DNA of 64,000 nucleotides from Lysobacterales bacterium (GCA_013002505.1 JABDJL010000123.1:1-64000); one strand, 5' to 3'. Shown: positions 1-8,927, numbered from the stretch's first letter. Translations and numbers: made by a program. The notes: generated from the letters alone by a model not told the origin.

Positions 1-1
1 T

Positions 2-547
2 GGTCGTACTCCCGAAGCGCTCGTGCCTCTGGGGTTCTGGCTGTTTCACTACCTGTATCGCACGATTATTTTTCCGGCGCTCATGCATCCTTCGGGCCGG
101 ACATTTCCGGCCGTGCTGGTCCTGTTCGCAATCGCATTCAACGCGCTGAACGGGTACAACAACAGCTTCGCGGTGTTAGCCAATGCCGCACAGGGTCCGC
201 CATGGGCACAGCCACATTTCTGGATTGGCACTGCAGTATTTACGAGCGGCTTTATTATGCACAGCCACTCAGACATGGTCATCCGTCGCTTACGTAAATC
301 GGGCGAAACCGGTTACGCCATACCCCGGGGCGGCATGTTCAGGTGGGTCAGCAGTCCGCACTATCTCGGTGAGATTATCCAGTGGACGGGTTGGGCCATC
401 CTGACGTGGTCGATGGCGGGGCTGGCCTTTGCGCTGTTTACATTTTGCAACCTGGCACCACGCGCTATCAGCAACCAGGCCTGGTACCGGAAAAAGTTTC
501 CGGACTACCCGGCCAAACGTAAAATCCTGGTGCCGGGGCTGTGGTGA
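2..547 (+). CDS. Steroid 5-alpha-reductase-like membrane protein, C-terminal part (5' truncated by window edge)
   Basis: The reading frame is open from the first codon in the window, so the start lies outside it. The visible 181 codons match the C-terminal domain of the 3-oxo-5-alpha-steroid 4-dehydrogenase family, integral membrane NADPH-dependent reductases. Several hydrophobic segments are visible. Family landmarks are SPHYLGEIIQWTGW in the middle and, at the end, NLAPRA followed by WYRKKFPDYP and a terminal ILVPGLW. The substrate in bacteria is unknown and cannot be deduced. It is convergent with the DUF2891 gene, with only 10 bases between stops. A GTG at 23 exists but would cut into the domain, so it is probably not the start. 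Confidence 0.85.
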   Translation, partial: GRTPEALVPLGFWLFHYLYRTIIFPALMHPSGRTFPAVLVLFAIAFNALNGYNNSFAVLANAAQGPPWAQPHFWIGTAVFTSGFIMHSHSDMVIRRLRKSGETGYAIPRGGMFRWVSSPHYLGEIIQWTGWAILTWSMAGLAFALFTFCNLAPRAISNQAWYRKKFPDYPAKRKILVPGLW

Positions 548-557
548 TGATGGGTCT

Positions 558-1655
558 TTAGTCGGCGCCCCCTTGCACTCCGCGCGCCGTCACGAGGTAG
601 GTGGCGAAAGAACCCAGCCAATGCCCGCCTTCGTAATGCTCACCCGTCACGGATGCCAGGCCTGCTTCAGCATGCATCACGGCTGCCGCTTTCAGCGACG
701 GAATTCTCGGATCGCCTTCGGGTAAACCTGCCACCATGCCCTCCAGGGCCCACGCCCTGCTCAGGTGCAGTCCATCAAGGTGTGCCAGTTTTCCGTCAGT
801 GCGATCGGTAATTTTTGCGAGAGGTATCCAGCCGGCACTGCCGTCAAGCGGTATGCGCGGCATGAACACGGTCAGCCACTGCGCATAGCGTTGTGGGTCC
901 ATGACCCGCCGCATCAGGTCCGCCTCGGCCAGGCAGGGGGACAAGAAATCCTGGCCTCCCGGTTCATAGTCCAGAGGACACACGAGGTCGCCCGAGTAAA
1001 ACGCCATCGAACGCTCGCTGACCAGCTTCGCAAACTCCGAGTTTGCAGAAGCTTTCGACCAGTCGAGAAAAAGGGCGAAGGCAAATGCAGTTTGCGCATG
1101 CTCGCCAATTCGTATCGGGTAAGCCAGTTTGCCCAACCATTCGCGGGTCTTTTCGACATATACCGATTCAAGCGGCTGAAGAATTTCCTGCCATCGTTGA
1201 GCGCGCGGATCGTCCCACTCCCGTAGCTCTGTCATCAACTGCAAAAGCCAGGCAATACCATATGGCCGCTCAAAAGATGCGCGTTGCGGATGACGGGCAT
1301 AGTCGACTTCCACGGCCACCTTGTCAGCCTGGAAACTGACATCAAGTGCCTCGCCGGCACGTTCTGCAAATTCACCTTCCGGGTACAGGCGCAACAAGCG
1401 CACCAGCAACCAGTGCCCGTGTACCGAGGAGTGCCAGTCAAAGCAGCCGTAGAACACCGGGGTCAGTTTTCGCGGTGGACCGACGTCCTGATCGCCAGCC
1501 ATCACATGTGAAATCTTGTTGGGGTACTCCTGGTGAATACAGTCCAAGGCCAGCCCGGCAAAACGTTCAACCGGAACATCGGCACGGGCATTCGCTGGAT
1601 GATTCAGGCCAAGGGCGAGCACGAGAGTAACGGTAATGATTTCCTGTAGTTTCAT
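558..1655 (-). CDS. DUF2891 family exported protein
   Basis: A 365-residue protein with an N-terminal signal peptide (MKLQEIITVTLVLALGL, then a cleavage region near NARA). The hallmark FYGCFDWHSSVHGHW around residues 70-85 identifies the DUF2891 family, which has no established function; its helical repeats resemble alpha/alpha-toroid glycosidase-like folds. The ATG at 1655 is chosen over an upstream start at 1691 because it begins a good signal peptide and has GAGG about eight bases upstream. It lies downstream of DUF1800-DUF1501 on the same strand, but a strong terminator separates them, so it is probably transcribed separately. Any functional link to its neighbours is unproven. Confidence 0.8.
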   Translation of the reverse strand: MKLQEIITVTLVLALGLNHPANARADVPVERFAGLALDCIHQEYPNKISHVMAGDQDVGPPRKLTPVFYGCFDWHSSVHGHWLLVRLLRLYPEGEFAERAGEALDVSFQADKVAVEVDYARHPQRASFERPYGIAWLLQLMTELREWDDPRAQRWQEILQPLESVYVEKTREWLGKLAYPIRIGEHAQTAFAFALFLDWSKASANSEFAKLVSERSMAFYSGDLVCPLDYEPGGQDFLSPCLAEADLMRRVMDPQRYAQWLTVFMPRIPLDGSAGWIPLAKITDRTDGKLAHLDGLHLSRAWALEGMVAGLPEGDPRIPSLKAAAVMHAEAGLASVTGEHYEGGHWLGSFATYLVTARGVQGGAD

Positions 1656-1703
1656 GTAGGATCCTCGATTGGTGACCGACAATCTAAACAATTCCCTCGG
1701 TAT

Positions 1704-1732
1704 AAAAAAGAAGGGAGCGCAAATGCGCTCCC
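1704..1732 (-). terminator. Intrinsic terminator of the DUF1800-DUF1501 unit
   Basis: Read leftward, a perfect 8-bp stem GGGAGCGC/GCGCTCCC with loop ATTT is followed at once by TTCTTTTTTA. It starts 22 bases after the DUF1501 stop codon, so it fits as the terminator for that transcript. Confidence 0.9.
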
Positions 1733-1754
1733 ATAAACTGCATCCAATTTGGCC

Positions 1755-3203
1755 TTACACGAATAAACTGTTCAGCAGGCCCGGAGATTCTATATCGCTG
1801 CTGGACCAGTTCGGGACCACGGCGTCCGCGGTGCCACCGCCTGCCGGTAGCGCCCACTCGCTGATTTCGGCAATGATCCGTTCGGTGGATGTCTTGCCTG
1901 TAATGTCCGCGCCGTGCCGTTCCAGTGGCACGTAGCTGCCGTTGTCAACTGCCTCCTCGGGCGGGAACATGGTGCCGTAGGTGCCACCGTTAATATCGGA
2001 GCCAATCAAAATCGAATAAATACCGCGGCCATGATCCGTACCCAGATCGCCGTTGGTCACCAGCTGACGTCCGAAATCGCTGGCGAAGTAGAACACCAGG
2101 TTGTCGTACGCATTGCTGGGAATCGAAGAGATTTCACTCATCACCCTGTCCATGCCCTTGTCGGTGCCAAAAATATCCTGCCAGTTGTTTCCGGCACGAG
2201 GTTCCTGGTTGCCGTGAGTGTCCCATCCACCGTAGCTCATAGATACGGTGCGTGAACCGAGCACATCCGGGGCAAGGCATACGTCATACAGGTTTCTGCA
2301 CTGCTGTTCGAGGCTGCCCGAGAAAAGGTCGAAGGTTCCACCAGAGTTCGGGTGCAACAGCGTAGGCGGCAGGCTCCCGCGGGTCGCCATGCAGTCAGCC
2401 ATCGCATCGCCAAAATCACGAAAATCAGCATTGTGCTTGAAGAAGGTATGGAACGGCCAGTCAGCAGGGTTTCCGGCGACTTCCGGTTTACGTGCTTCGT
2501 AGTAGGACTTCAGGGCGCGTGTCACCACTTCTCTGCGGCCCGTGCCGGAAACGTCAGAGGGCAATGCAATGTCCCTCGTGTTGGCTGCATGAATCGCCTG
2601 TTCCAGCCGAGAGCCTTGCGTGCTTCCCTGGCTGTAAACGGTGATTGAACCGCCAAGTTCAACGGCGTTGGCTGTGGGACCAACCTGTTCAACCAGGCGC
2701 CCCCCCCAGCCGCTGACGTCATACACCAGCTCGTTATATTCCGGCGTGCCTGCGTTGGCATTGAGTATCGACTGGTCATGCCTGCGATTCTTCGAACAAA
2801 CCGCATTGGCAACGACTGCAACCCGTCCCGCTTCAAATTCGCTCAACAACCAGCCAGCGCGGTTATGAATACCAATACTCGAATCGTTGATGGGTATCGT
2901 GTAATTGGCGGCAAAAAAGTCACTGTAAGTCGCCCCGGGGTTGGCGCGGCCATAGGCGAACATGTTTTTGCGGGATGAATAAATCAGTGCTTCATGTGCT
3001 GCAGCCAGCGTACCGGGCGCTGGCATGAACAGGAATCGCACGTCGGCGCCTCCGTTCAGCATGAAGTTCACCACGGTGCGATCCATATCCGGAACCGCCA
3101 CTGGAAGGCATTCGGCCCGTGCCCACGAGGGCAACACCAGTCCCGTTGCTCCACTGGCGAATGTAGCCGCCGCCATGCTCTTGATCAGTTCTCTGCGTTT
3201 CAT
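1755..3203 (-). CDS. DUF1501 family exported protein
   Basis: A 482-residue protein of the DUF1501 family (related to sulfatase/alkaline phosphatase-like folds; function unknown). The N-terminus MKRRELIKSM with a following hydrophobic stretch and an AxA site is a twin-arginine-type signal. Family features visible are the early NFMLNGGADVRF segment, SYGGWDTHGN in the second half, and FASDFGRQLVTNGDLGTDHG, the most conserved block. The ATG at 3203 lies one base after the TAA of the DUF1800 gene, so the two are translationally coupled. This pairing recurs in many environmental bacteria and suggests a shared exported complex or substrate, but no role is established. An upstream start at 3224 is less likely. 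Confidence 0.85.
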   Translation of the reverse strand: MKRRELIKSMAAATFASGATGLVLPSWARAECLPVAVPDMDRTVVNFMLNGGADVRFLFMPAPGTLAAAHEALIYSSRKNMFAYGRANPGATYSDFFAANYTIPINDSSIGIHNRAGWLLSEFEAGRVAVVANAVCSKNRRHDQSILNANAGTPEYNELVYDVSGWGGRLVEQVGPTANAVELGGSITVYSQGSTQGSRLEQAIHAANTRDIALPSDVSGTGRREVVTRALKSYYEARKPEVAGNPADWPFHTFFKHNADFRDFGDAMADCMATRGSLPPTLLHPNSGGTFDLFSGSLEQQCRNLYDVCLAPDVLGSRTVSMSYGGWDTHGNQEPRAGNNWQDIFGTDKGMDRVMSEISSIPSNAYDNLVFYFASDFGRQLVTNGDLGTDHGRGIYSILIGSDINGGTYGTMFPPEEAVDNGSYVPLERHGADITGKTSTERIIAEISEWALPAGGGTADAVVPNWSSSDIESPGLLNSLFV

Positions 3204-3204
3204 G

Positions 3205-5130
3205 TTACTGCCCCTCCATGGCAAAGGTATAGGGCGTCATCGAAATGAAATTGATCGCCATACCAATCCGGTCCTTCTGGGTTCCACTGGCCAGGTCTAT
3301 CACCAGGCCGGCATGCTCTTGATCCTTTGCATGGGCAGCGGCGTTGGCGCCCTCAATTTCAGCGGAGCTATAAGCCTGGTCCGAGTTTCCTGAATCAACG
3401 GTGTATCCAAAGTCGCGCCCTTCAGCGAGCAAGGCCTGTACTTGCGCCCTGGCAATGCTGTCAAAGTTTTTTCCACCGTCACCGATAAAATGATTCCACA
3501 ACCAGTCCGCAACATCGGAAACGACATGCTGACCATTGGATTGCGGAATCACGCTGGCCCAGTCCTTGGTCCAGGTCTGAACAGGCCCGCCATCCGACAG
3601 CGTGTAGTCATCCTGGTAATCGTAAAAATAGTCACTGTCGAACACGTTTTGGTTATAGCCATCCCTGAAGATGTACGGGTTGTTCGCCGCATCCAGGCCG
3701 GTCTGGTGACCGAAGACATTGCGGATCGGCTCGAAGACCCGCATTCCCTGGTCGCGAGCACGGTCCCAGGGTGAACGGTAACTTGGCCGCGACAGGTTTT
3801 CTTCGTTCGACAATGTGAAGGCATTTTGCAAAACGAAATTCCGGTCAAATGCCGTGAAATATTTGTACGTGCTGGCATTATGGAACGCCGTCGAAGCGGC
3901 GTATTCCTGGAGGAAGGACAACAGGTCGTGGTTGGCCTCTGCCCAGCTGCCCTGGATTTGGGAAATCTTGTCTGAATCGAGGTTGTCATCGGCGAAAAAA
4001 TTGACAAACAGCACTGGAACGTTGGCCAGGCTTTCGGGGTGGTTGCCGGCGAACTGACCCAAAGCTTCGAGCTTGACGTCAGCCGTGGTTCCACAGATAT
4101 TTTCGTGGAGCACCTCGACACAACTGCCCGACCCCAGCTCGCTTTCGTAATGGTAAAGCTCGTTGCGGATGTTTCGCCCGGTATCGTCGGTATGGTCGGT
4201 GAAAACGATAGGAGAAACGTACCAGTCACCGGAGCCATCAGCCCCAAATGCACCGGTCTGCTTGTCCACGTTCATGCCGGTCAACACCAACGCATTGTTC
4301 TTGATCGTGATGTTCTCATGGTAATCGGCATCTTCGGTGGTTCCGAGAATGCCAAAAAACAACTGGAAGTATTCGCGGGCGAAATCCTCGTTGACGAACG
4401 CCTCGTCATTTCTCCATTGATTGTATTGATGACCATATGCCCGGGACACCGCGGCATGCTTGGCGCCAACTGTCATCACTTCGATAAAATTCATGCCCGA
4501 CGACAGGGCCTCCATGTAATCGTCAAAATAATCCCGAATCAGACCTGCTCGTGGCGTGCGCACGTGGATCGAAGCGTGATAGTTGGTCAGATACAGGGCC
4601 GTCTTCCACAGAAATTGGTTGCAGCCTCGTGTGCTGATGGCCCGGGTCCATGCAAATTGGGTATTCGTGGTGTTCAGATCTATATTGGAATTCAGGAGAC
4701 TGTAACGCGACCGTTGATCAAAGGCTGTCGGGTTGTTCGGATCATCTGAACTGATGAAATCCTGAAACTCCTGCAAGGTGCCGCAGTGGTTTCCAACCTC
4801 GCCATCGGGCGCTGATAAGAGGTTATTGACCGGGTCGAACGTCAGTATCTGTGCAACGGCCTGGTTGGGCTTCATGCCCGCCCAGCTTGAAATCTGCTGA
4901 TCGGTCGCAAAACCGCCGTATGCGAAAGCGCGCAACACGCGGCGCACATGCGCCTCATCCCAGTTATTCTTCTTGACCGCACTCAGCGTGGTCGTCTTGC
5001 CGCCACCGCCTTTGCCGCCGCCATTACCATTACCGCCACCCTTTCCTGGCGGAGGTGCTGCGTTAAGACCAAATGAAACGAGTAGTAAAACTGTGCTGAC
5101 CAGAACGGTCAGTCGGATCTTGTGGGTCAT
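3205..5130 (-). CDS. DUF1800 family exported protein
   Basis: A 641-residue protein with a Sec signal peptide (MTHKIRLTVLVSTVLLLV) and then a glycine/lysine-rich, probably disordered linker at about residues 25-48. The rest matches the DUF1800 family: HVRRVLRAFAYGGFATDQQI near the start of the domain and FAREYFQLFFGILG, equivalent to the family's ARE-x-x-E-L-F-T-x-G block, in the middle. The function is unknown. It is the first gene of a two-gene unit with DUF1501. The start at 5130 has a very strong ribosome site (AGGAGGGG, five bases away). A -10 element and a palindrome lie about 95 bases upstream. Confidence 0.85.
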   Translation of the reverse strand: MTHKIRLTVLVSTVLLLVSFGLNAAPPPGKGGGNGNGGGKGGGGKTTTLSAVKKNNWDEAHVRRVLRAFAYGGFATDQQISSWAGMKPNQAVAQILTFDPVNNLLSAPDGEVGNHCGTLQEFQDFISSDDPNNPTAFDQRSRYSLLNSNIDLNTTNTQFAWTRAISTRGCNQFLWKTALYLTNYHASIHVRTPRAGLIRDYFDDYMEALSSGMNFIEVMTVGAKHAAVSRAYGHQYNQWRNDEAFVNEDFAREYFQLFFGILGTTEDADYHENITIKNNALVLTGMNVDKQTGAFGADGSGDWYVSPIVFTDHTDDTGRNIRNELYHYESELGSGSCVEVLHENICGTTADVKLEALGQFAGNHPESLANVPVLFVNFFADDNLDSDKISQIQGSWAEANHDLLSFLQEYAASTAFHNASTYKYFTAFDRNFVLQNAFTLSNEENLSRPSYRSPWDRARDQGMRVFEPIRNVFGHQTGLDAANNPYIFRDGYNQNVFDSDYFYDYQDDYTLSDGGPVQTWTKDWASVIPQSNGQHVVSDVADWLWNHFIGDGGKNFDSIARAQVQALLAEGRDFGYTVDSGNSDQAYSSAEIEGANAAAHAKDQEHAGLVIDLASGTQKDRIGMAINFISMTPYTFAMEGQ

Positions 5131-5214
5131 GATACCCCTCCTTGGCATGCCAATCCCTTGGTCGGTTCCTTCCGATACAACTTTAATTTATTGCAGAACG
5201 TGGACAAATCCATG

Positions 5215-5230
5215 ATCAGTATTAACTGAT
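5215..5230. promoter_or_regulatory. Palindrome overlapping the DUF1800 promoter, candidate operator
   Basis: ATCAGTATTAACTGAT is a perfect inverted repeat with 6-bp arms and a 4-bp centre. It overlaps the end of the TATAAT at 5229-5234 and covers the expected transcription start, the usual place for a repressor site. The regulator is unknown; no regulator gene is adjacent. Confidence 0.45.
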
Positions 5231-5234
5231 TATA
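5229..5234 (-). promoter_or_regulatory. Probable -10 element of the DUF1800-DUF1501 promoter
   Basis: On the minus strand a consensus TATAAT occurs here, 98 bases upstream of the DUF1800 start codon. No good -35 is visible at 16-18 bases, which suggests an activator-dependent or weak promoter. Confidence 0.45.
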
Positions 5235-5320
5235 GACCGCGACGCCAGTTTTTCATGCGGCAATGGCGAAAAATTCCCCGATTCAGCCAGGCGGCGTAAT
5301 TGGCGCGATAAGTGTGTCTT

Positions 5321-5773
5321 TCAATCCGGGTTATCCAGGCCGACCGTCGCCAGGCATTCAATTTCCACTCTTGAACCAAGAGCCAGGCCGCTTGTTCCCA
5401 GCGCGCTGCGGGCCGGTGGGTCAGAGGTAAAATACTCCCTGTAAACCTCGTTCATGGCGGCCCATTCAGCAATATCGGCCAGGAATACCGTGCACTTCAC
5501 CACTTCGTCCATGGACGAGCCGTGTTTTTCCAGCACCGCCTTGATGTTTTCCATGGTCTGGCGGGTTTCACCGCCGATGCCGCCCTCGGCCAATTGTGAC
5601 GTACCCGGTTTATTTCCAATCATGCCTGACAGATAGAGCATGTGGCCGACACGCACAGCTTCTGAAAAAGGTACGGGCATATCCAACTGCATCGGGTAGT
5701 GCTCGACTTCGGCTTTTCCGGCCAGCGCCAGTATCGGGACCATGCCCAATAGACAAATCGCCAATCGTTTCAT
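5321..5773 (-). CDS. RidA/YjgF-family protein with signal peptide
   Basis: A 150-residue protein. Residues 1-19 (MKRLAICLLGMVPILALAG) form a signal peptide; the rest is a single RidA/YjgF/UK114 domain. Cytosolic RidA hydrolyses reactive enamine/imine intermediates from PLP enzymes. The catalytic arginine context is kept (PPARSALG near residue 120), followed by VEIECLATVG, which matches the family end. An exported RidA is unusual since its normal substrates are cytosolic, so a different role is likely. A good AAGGAG lies six bases before the ATG. It sits 98 bases downstream of cdd on the same strand and may or may not share that transcript. Confidence 0.85.
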   Translation of the reverse strand: MKRLAICLLGMVPILALAGKAEVEHYPMQLDMPVPFSEAVRVGHMLYLSGMIGNKPGTSQLAEGGIGGETRQTMENIKAVLEKHGSSMDEVVKCTVFLADIAEWAAMNEVYREYFTSDPPARSALGTSGLALGSRVEIECLATVGLDNPD

Positions 5774-5871
5774 CGGGCGCTCCTTAGTTCAGTCTTTACC
5801 GGGTTGCGCGATACACATCGCTAATTCTTCTTTCCAAAATTGCCCAACCGGACCTTCACGATTGCGCCAGC

Positions 5872-6285
5872 TCATTTCCGATCCAGCGTGAAGGGGTCAG
5901 GAAGCAATGTTTCGGGTGTCCAGACCTTTGGCTGCTGGCTATCAGAACAGGAAATGACCAATGCGTCCTTGGCCAGTAATTCACTCATGACCTGGCGGCA
6001 GGCGCCGCACGGGGTCAGGCTCTCGAAACCCGTTGCATAGACCAGCAGGGCGGAAATACTACCCTTGGTCTGACCCGCCGCGATCGCCGTGGCCAATGCG
6101 TTGCGTTCGGCGCATTGCGTAAGGCCATAAGATGCGTTCTCGACATTGCAGCCCAGGTGCAGCGTGTCATCCGCGCCGACTGTAACGGCCCCCACCCTGA
6201 CGCCTGAATAGGGCGAATAGGCCCGGGCACTGGCGTCGCGCGCCAGCGGCAACAAGCGCTCAATCAGTTTTTGCGAATTATTCAT
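5872..6285 (-). CDS. cdd: Cytidine deaminase
   Basis: A 137-residue homotetrameric-type cytidine deaminase that converts (deoxy)cytidine to (deoxy)uridine in pyrimidine salvage. The zinc site is complete: CAERNA supplies the first cysteine and the catalytic glutamate, and PCGACRQV supplies the other two cysteines. NVENASYGLT is the substrate-binding block. The ATG at 6285 overlaps the end of deoD by 8 bases, indicating translational coupling. A longer reading frame from 6333 adds residues not found in the family and is not used. It is the last gene of deoA-deoD-cdd. Confidence 0.93.
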   Translation of the reverse strand: MNNSQKLIERLLPLARDASARAYSPYSGVRVGAVTVGADDTLHLGCNVENASYGLTQCAERNALATAIAAGQTKGSISALLVYATGFESLTPCGACRQVMSELLAKDALVISCSDSQQPKVWTPETLLPDPFTLDRK

Positions 6286-6994
6286 CACCCAATAATGCCC
6301 CCAGGACCACATCAATGACGGCTCCGAACGCATTTTGCCGATCTTCGGTGCTGGCCTGCTCCCCGCTGGGAATCAGGTCGGTGACGGAAAGCATGGTCAG
6401 CGCCTTTCGACGGTGTTGTCTGGCCAATGCGTAAAGTGCGGCAGACTCCATGTCCAGAGCCAGGATGCCCATGTCCGACACCCGCTCGATAAACTGCGGG
6501 TCCGGGTGATAAAAATAATCGGTCGCAAATACCTCGCCAACCCGTACATTCAATCCGGCCTGGTCCGCTTTGAGGCGCACATCGCGCAACATGTCCGGGT
6601 CAGCGGCGGCGGCAAAATCCCAGCCGTTGAAGCGCAGACGATTCATCGACGAATCGGTCGACGAAGCTGACGCCAGCACCAGGTCACCGAGTTTCATATC
6701 CGGGAGCAGACCACCGCATGTTCCGACCCTGACGATTCGCTCGACGCCGTAGTAGTCGTACAATTCGTGTGCATAAATGCTGATGGAAGGCATTCCCATA
6801 CCGGAACCCATGATCGAAACCGGCTTACCGTTCCAGGTGCCGGTGAAACCCAACATGTTTCTGACCCCATTGACCTGCCTGGGATTGTCCAGGTAGCCAT
6901 TGGCCAACGCCTTCGCGCGCAGGGGGTCACCCGGCATTAGCACCAGTTCGGCGAAGTCTCCTTTTGAAGCCTCGATGTGTGGGGTTCCGCTCAT
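6278..6994 (-). CDS. deoD: Purine-nucleoside phosphorylase (DeoD type)
   Basis: A 238-residue enzyme that cleaves purine (deoxy)nucleosides with phosphate into base and (deoxy)ribose-1-phosphate. The length and the sequence MSGTPHIEASKGDFAELVLMPGDPLRAKALA fit the hexameric DeoD family; VRVGTCGG (phosphate/base site), GSGMGMPS and the nucleoside-binding DMESAALY are present. It follows deoA after 24 bases and overlaps cdd, so the three act together in nucleoside catabolism. deoC and deoB are not in the window, so deoxyribose-phosphate must be handled by genes elsewhere. Confidence 0.93.
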   Translation of the reverse strand: MSGTPHIEASKGDFAELVLMPGDPLRAKALANGYLDNPRQVNGVRNMLGFTGTWNGKPVSIMGSGMGMPSISIYAHELYDYYGVERIVRVGTCGGLLPDMKLGDLVLASASSTDSSMNRLRFNGWDFAAAADPDMLRDVRLKADQAGLNVRVGEVFATDYFYHPDPQFIERVSDMGILALDMESAALYALARQHRRKALTMLSVTDLIPSGEQASTEDRQNAFGAVIDVVLGALLGDE

Positions 6995-7018
6995 TCCATC
7001 AATCCCTGCTTGGCCGGT

Positions 7019-8344
7019 TCAAGAAATGGTCTCATAGATGATCTTAGGTAATTCCGGGCGTGCCGGCTCTACGCCCAGCGCAGCCTTCATGCGCTGCATT
7101 GCACCGGCCCAGTCATCCTCGCTGGCCGCGTGAATGGTGCACAAGGGCTGACCCATCTCGATGCGGTCTCCAATGACCGCCAGGTCACTGATGCCGACGC
7201 GCGGATCAATGGTATCTTCAACCGATACCCGCCCGCCACCCAGGCGCAGTACCGCCAGGCCTACAGCGCGCGTATCCACGCTGGCCAACCAACCAGACGA
7301 ATCGGCAAGCAGGGGCTTGATGACCGGCGCACTTGGCAAATAGTTATCTGGATTTTCCAGCAGGTCAGCAGGGCCGCCCTGCGCTGAGATCATCCTGGCA
7401 AAATACTCCGCGGCCACGCCGCTCCGGACCCGGTTGCGAAGCAACTCAAGCGCTTCTTCCATGTCTGCGGCTAATTCGCCCATCACCAGCATGTGCGAGG
7501 TCAAGGCCACCACCACGTCGGTCATATTCGGGTTGCGCCTTTCACCGGTCATGAAGTCGATGGCCTCACGGATCTCCAGTGCGTTACCAGCGTTATGGCC
7601 AAGCGGTTGGTTCATGTCGGTGACCAGGGCACGACACGCAATGCCCGCTTGTTGTGCCGTGCGGCACAGGTTTTCAGCCAGCAGCCGTGAATCGCCAATG
7701 GCCTGCATAAACGCGCCATTACCGGTTTTAACGTCCAGCACCAGCCCATCCAGGCCCTCGGCCAGCTTTTTTGAAAGTATCGATGATACGATTAGCGGCA
7801 CCGACTCTACCGTGGCGCACACATCCCGGATCGCATAGGTCCTTCCGTCGGCTGGCGCCAGCTCCGGGCCCTGGCCTACCATCGCCAGTCCATTTTTGCG
7901 CACCAGCTTACGCAGCTGTGCAAGTTCGAGCTGGGTCGAGAACCCGGGAATGCTTTCGAGCTTGTCCAGTGTCCCGCCGGTATGCCCCAGTCCACGACCG
8001 GAAATCATTGGCACATAGGCACCCGCCGCTGCCGCCAGCGGCGCCAGTACCAGGCTCACCCAGTCGCCGACACCGCCGGTTGAGTGCTTGTCCAACACCG
8101 GGCCGTTGACGTCTGCCCAGTCCAGCACGATACCCGAATCACGCATGGCCAATGTCATCATCGTCTGTTCGCGGGCGCTCATGCCATTGAAACGAACGGC
8201 CATTGTGAATGCACCCAGCTGGGCGTCGGTCACCTCCCCGCTCGCAACACCGCCTACAAACGACTGGATATCCAAATCGTCCAGGCACAGGCCCTGGCGC
8301 TTTTCATCGATGATTCGGGTGGTTTCCGGCATGCGCGCCATCAT
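7019..8344 (-). CDS. deoA: Thymidine phosphorylase
   Basis: A 441-residue enzyme (E. coli DeoA is 440) that splits thymidine and deoxyuridine to base and deoxyribose-1-phosphate. The glycosyltransferase family 3 phosphate site LDKHSTGGVGD lies near residue 75, and the N-terminal helical domain contains IIDEKRQGLCLDD. Starts at 8344, 8341 and 8332 (all ATG) are all plausible and none has a convincing ribosome site; 8344 is used. The TTG at 8374 would add a poorly matching extension. First gene of the deoA-deoD-cdd unit. Confidence 0.92.
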   Translation of the reverse strand: MMARMPETTRIIDEKRQGLCLDDLDIQSFVGGVASGEVTDAQLGAFTMAVRFNGMSAREQTMMTLAMRDSGIVLDWADVNGPVLDKHSTGGVGDWVSLVLAPLAAAAGAYVPMISGRGLGHTGGTLDKLESIPGFSTQLELAQLRKLVRKNGLAMVGQGPELAPADGRTYAIRDVCATVESVPLIVSSILSKKLAEGLDGLVLDVKTGNGAFMQAIGDSRLLAENLCRTAQQAGIACRALVTDMNQPLGHNAGNALEIREAIDFMTGERRNPNMTDVVVALTSHMLVMGELAADMEEALELLRNRVRSGVAAEYFARMISAQGGPADLLENPDNYLPSAPVIKPLLADSSGWLASVDTRAVGLAVLRLGGGRVSVEDTIDPRVGISDLAVIGDRIEMGQPLCTIHAASEDDWAGAMQRMKAALGVEPARPELPKIIYETIS

Positions 8345-8468
8345 AGCAGCGCTGTCTCGAAATTTGTCTACCAACCCGCCCGACTATAGGCTGCGGCGCG
8401 ATTCAGCACCGATTCAGGATTGGGCGCGTATCTTGTGCATCACAGGGATGCTGTATTAGGAGAACGTG

Positions 8469-8927
8469 ATGAACAAAAAACTAGTTGTGACCGTCATGGC
8501 AACTGCCCTGCTCGCCGCCAGCGGAATCGCCAGCGCGGACAATGGTCGCAGAGGACACCAGGGCGCCCACTACGGGGGTGGCTATTCGCATCGCAATAAC
8601 CGCCACCAAGGGCGCCACCACTATCGGCCACGCCACCATTACCGGCCAGCCTATCGCTATGGCTATCACCATGGCTACCGTCATGGCCGGCACGAGTTGC
8701 GCAAAGGTCTGAAAATCGCCGCAGGCGCGATCCTGCTGGGCTCAGTCATCCACGCAGCAAGCGACCACCATCGCGAACGCATTGTCGTGCGCCGCCGCTC
8801 TGGCCCGGTACGCAGCGGCGCGGACTACTATTACCGCTATGACAACGATGGCCAATGCGTCGAAGTCACAAGCAACAGTCGCGGTGAAGAAGTGTGGACT
8901 TACGTGGACCCGTCATACTGCAACTGA
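8469..8927 (+). CDS. Small secreted His/Arg/Tyr-rich protein, unknown
   Basis: A 152-residue protein that I do not recognise. Residues 1-24 form a Sec signal peptide ending ASGIASA. The mature N-terminus (about residues 25-75) is very rich in His, Arg, Tyr and Gly, with repeated HHYRPRHHYRPAYRYG-type units. A hydrophobic patch follows at about 78-97, then a C-terminal portion YYYRYDNDGQCVEV and VDPSYCN with two cysteines that could pair. The His density suggests metal or surface binding, but this is inference. The ATG at 8469 has AGGAGA five bases upstream; the GTG at 8466 is less likely. It is divergent from deoA with about 120 bases between. Confidence 0.75.
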   Translation: MNKKLVVTVMATALLAASGIASADNGRRGHQGAHYGGGYSHRNNRHQGRHHYRPRHHYRPAYRYGYHHGYRHGRHELRKGLKIAAGAILLGSVIHAASDHHRERIVVRRRSGPVRSGADYYYRYDNDGQCVEVTSNSRGEEVWTYVDPSYCN

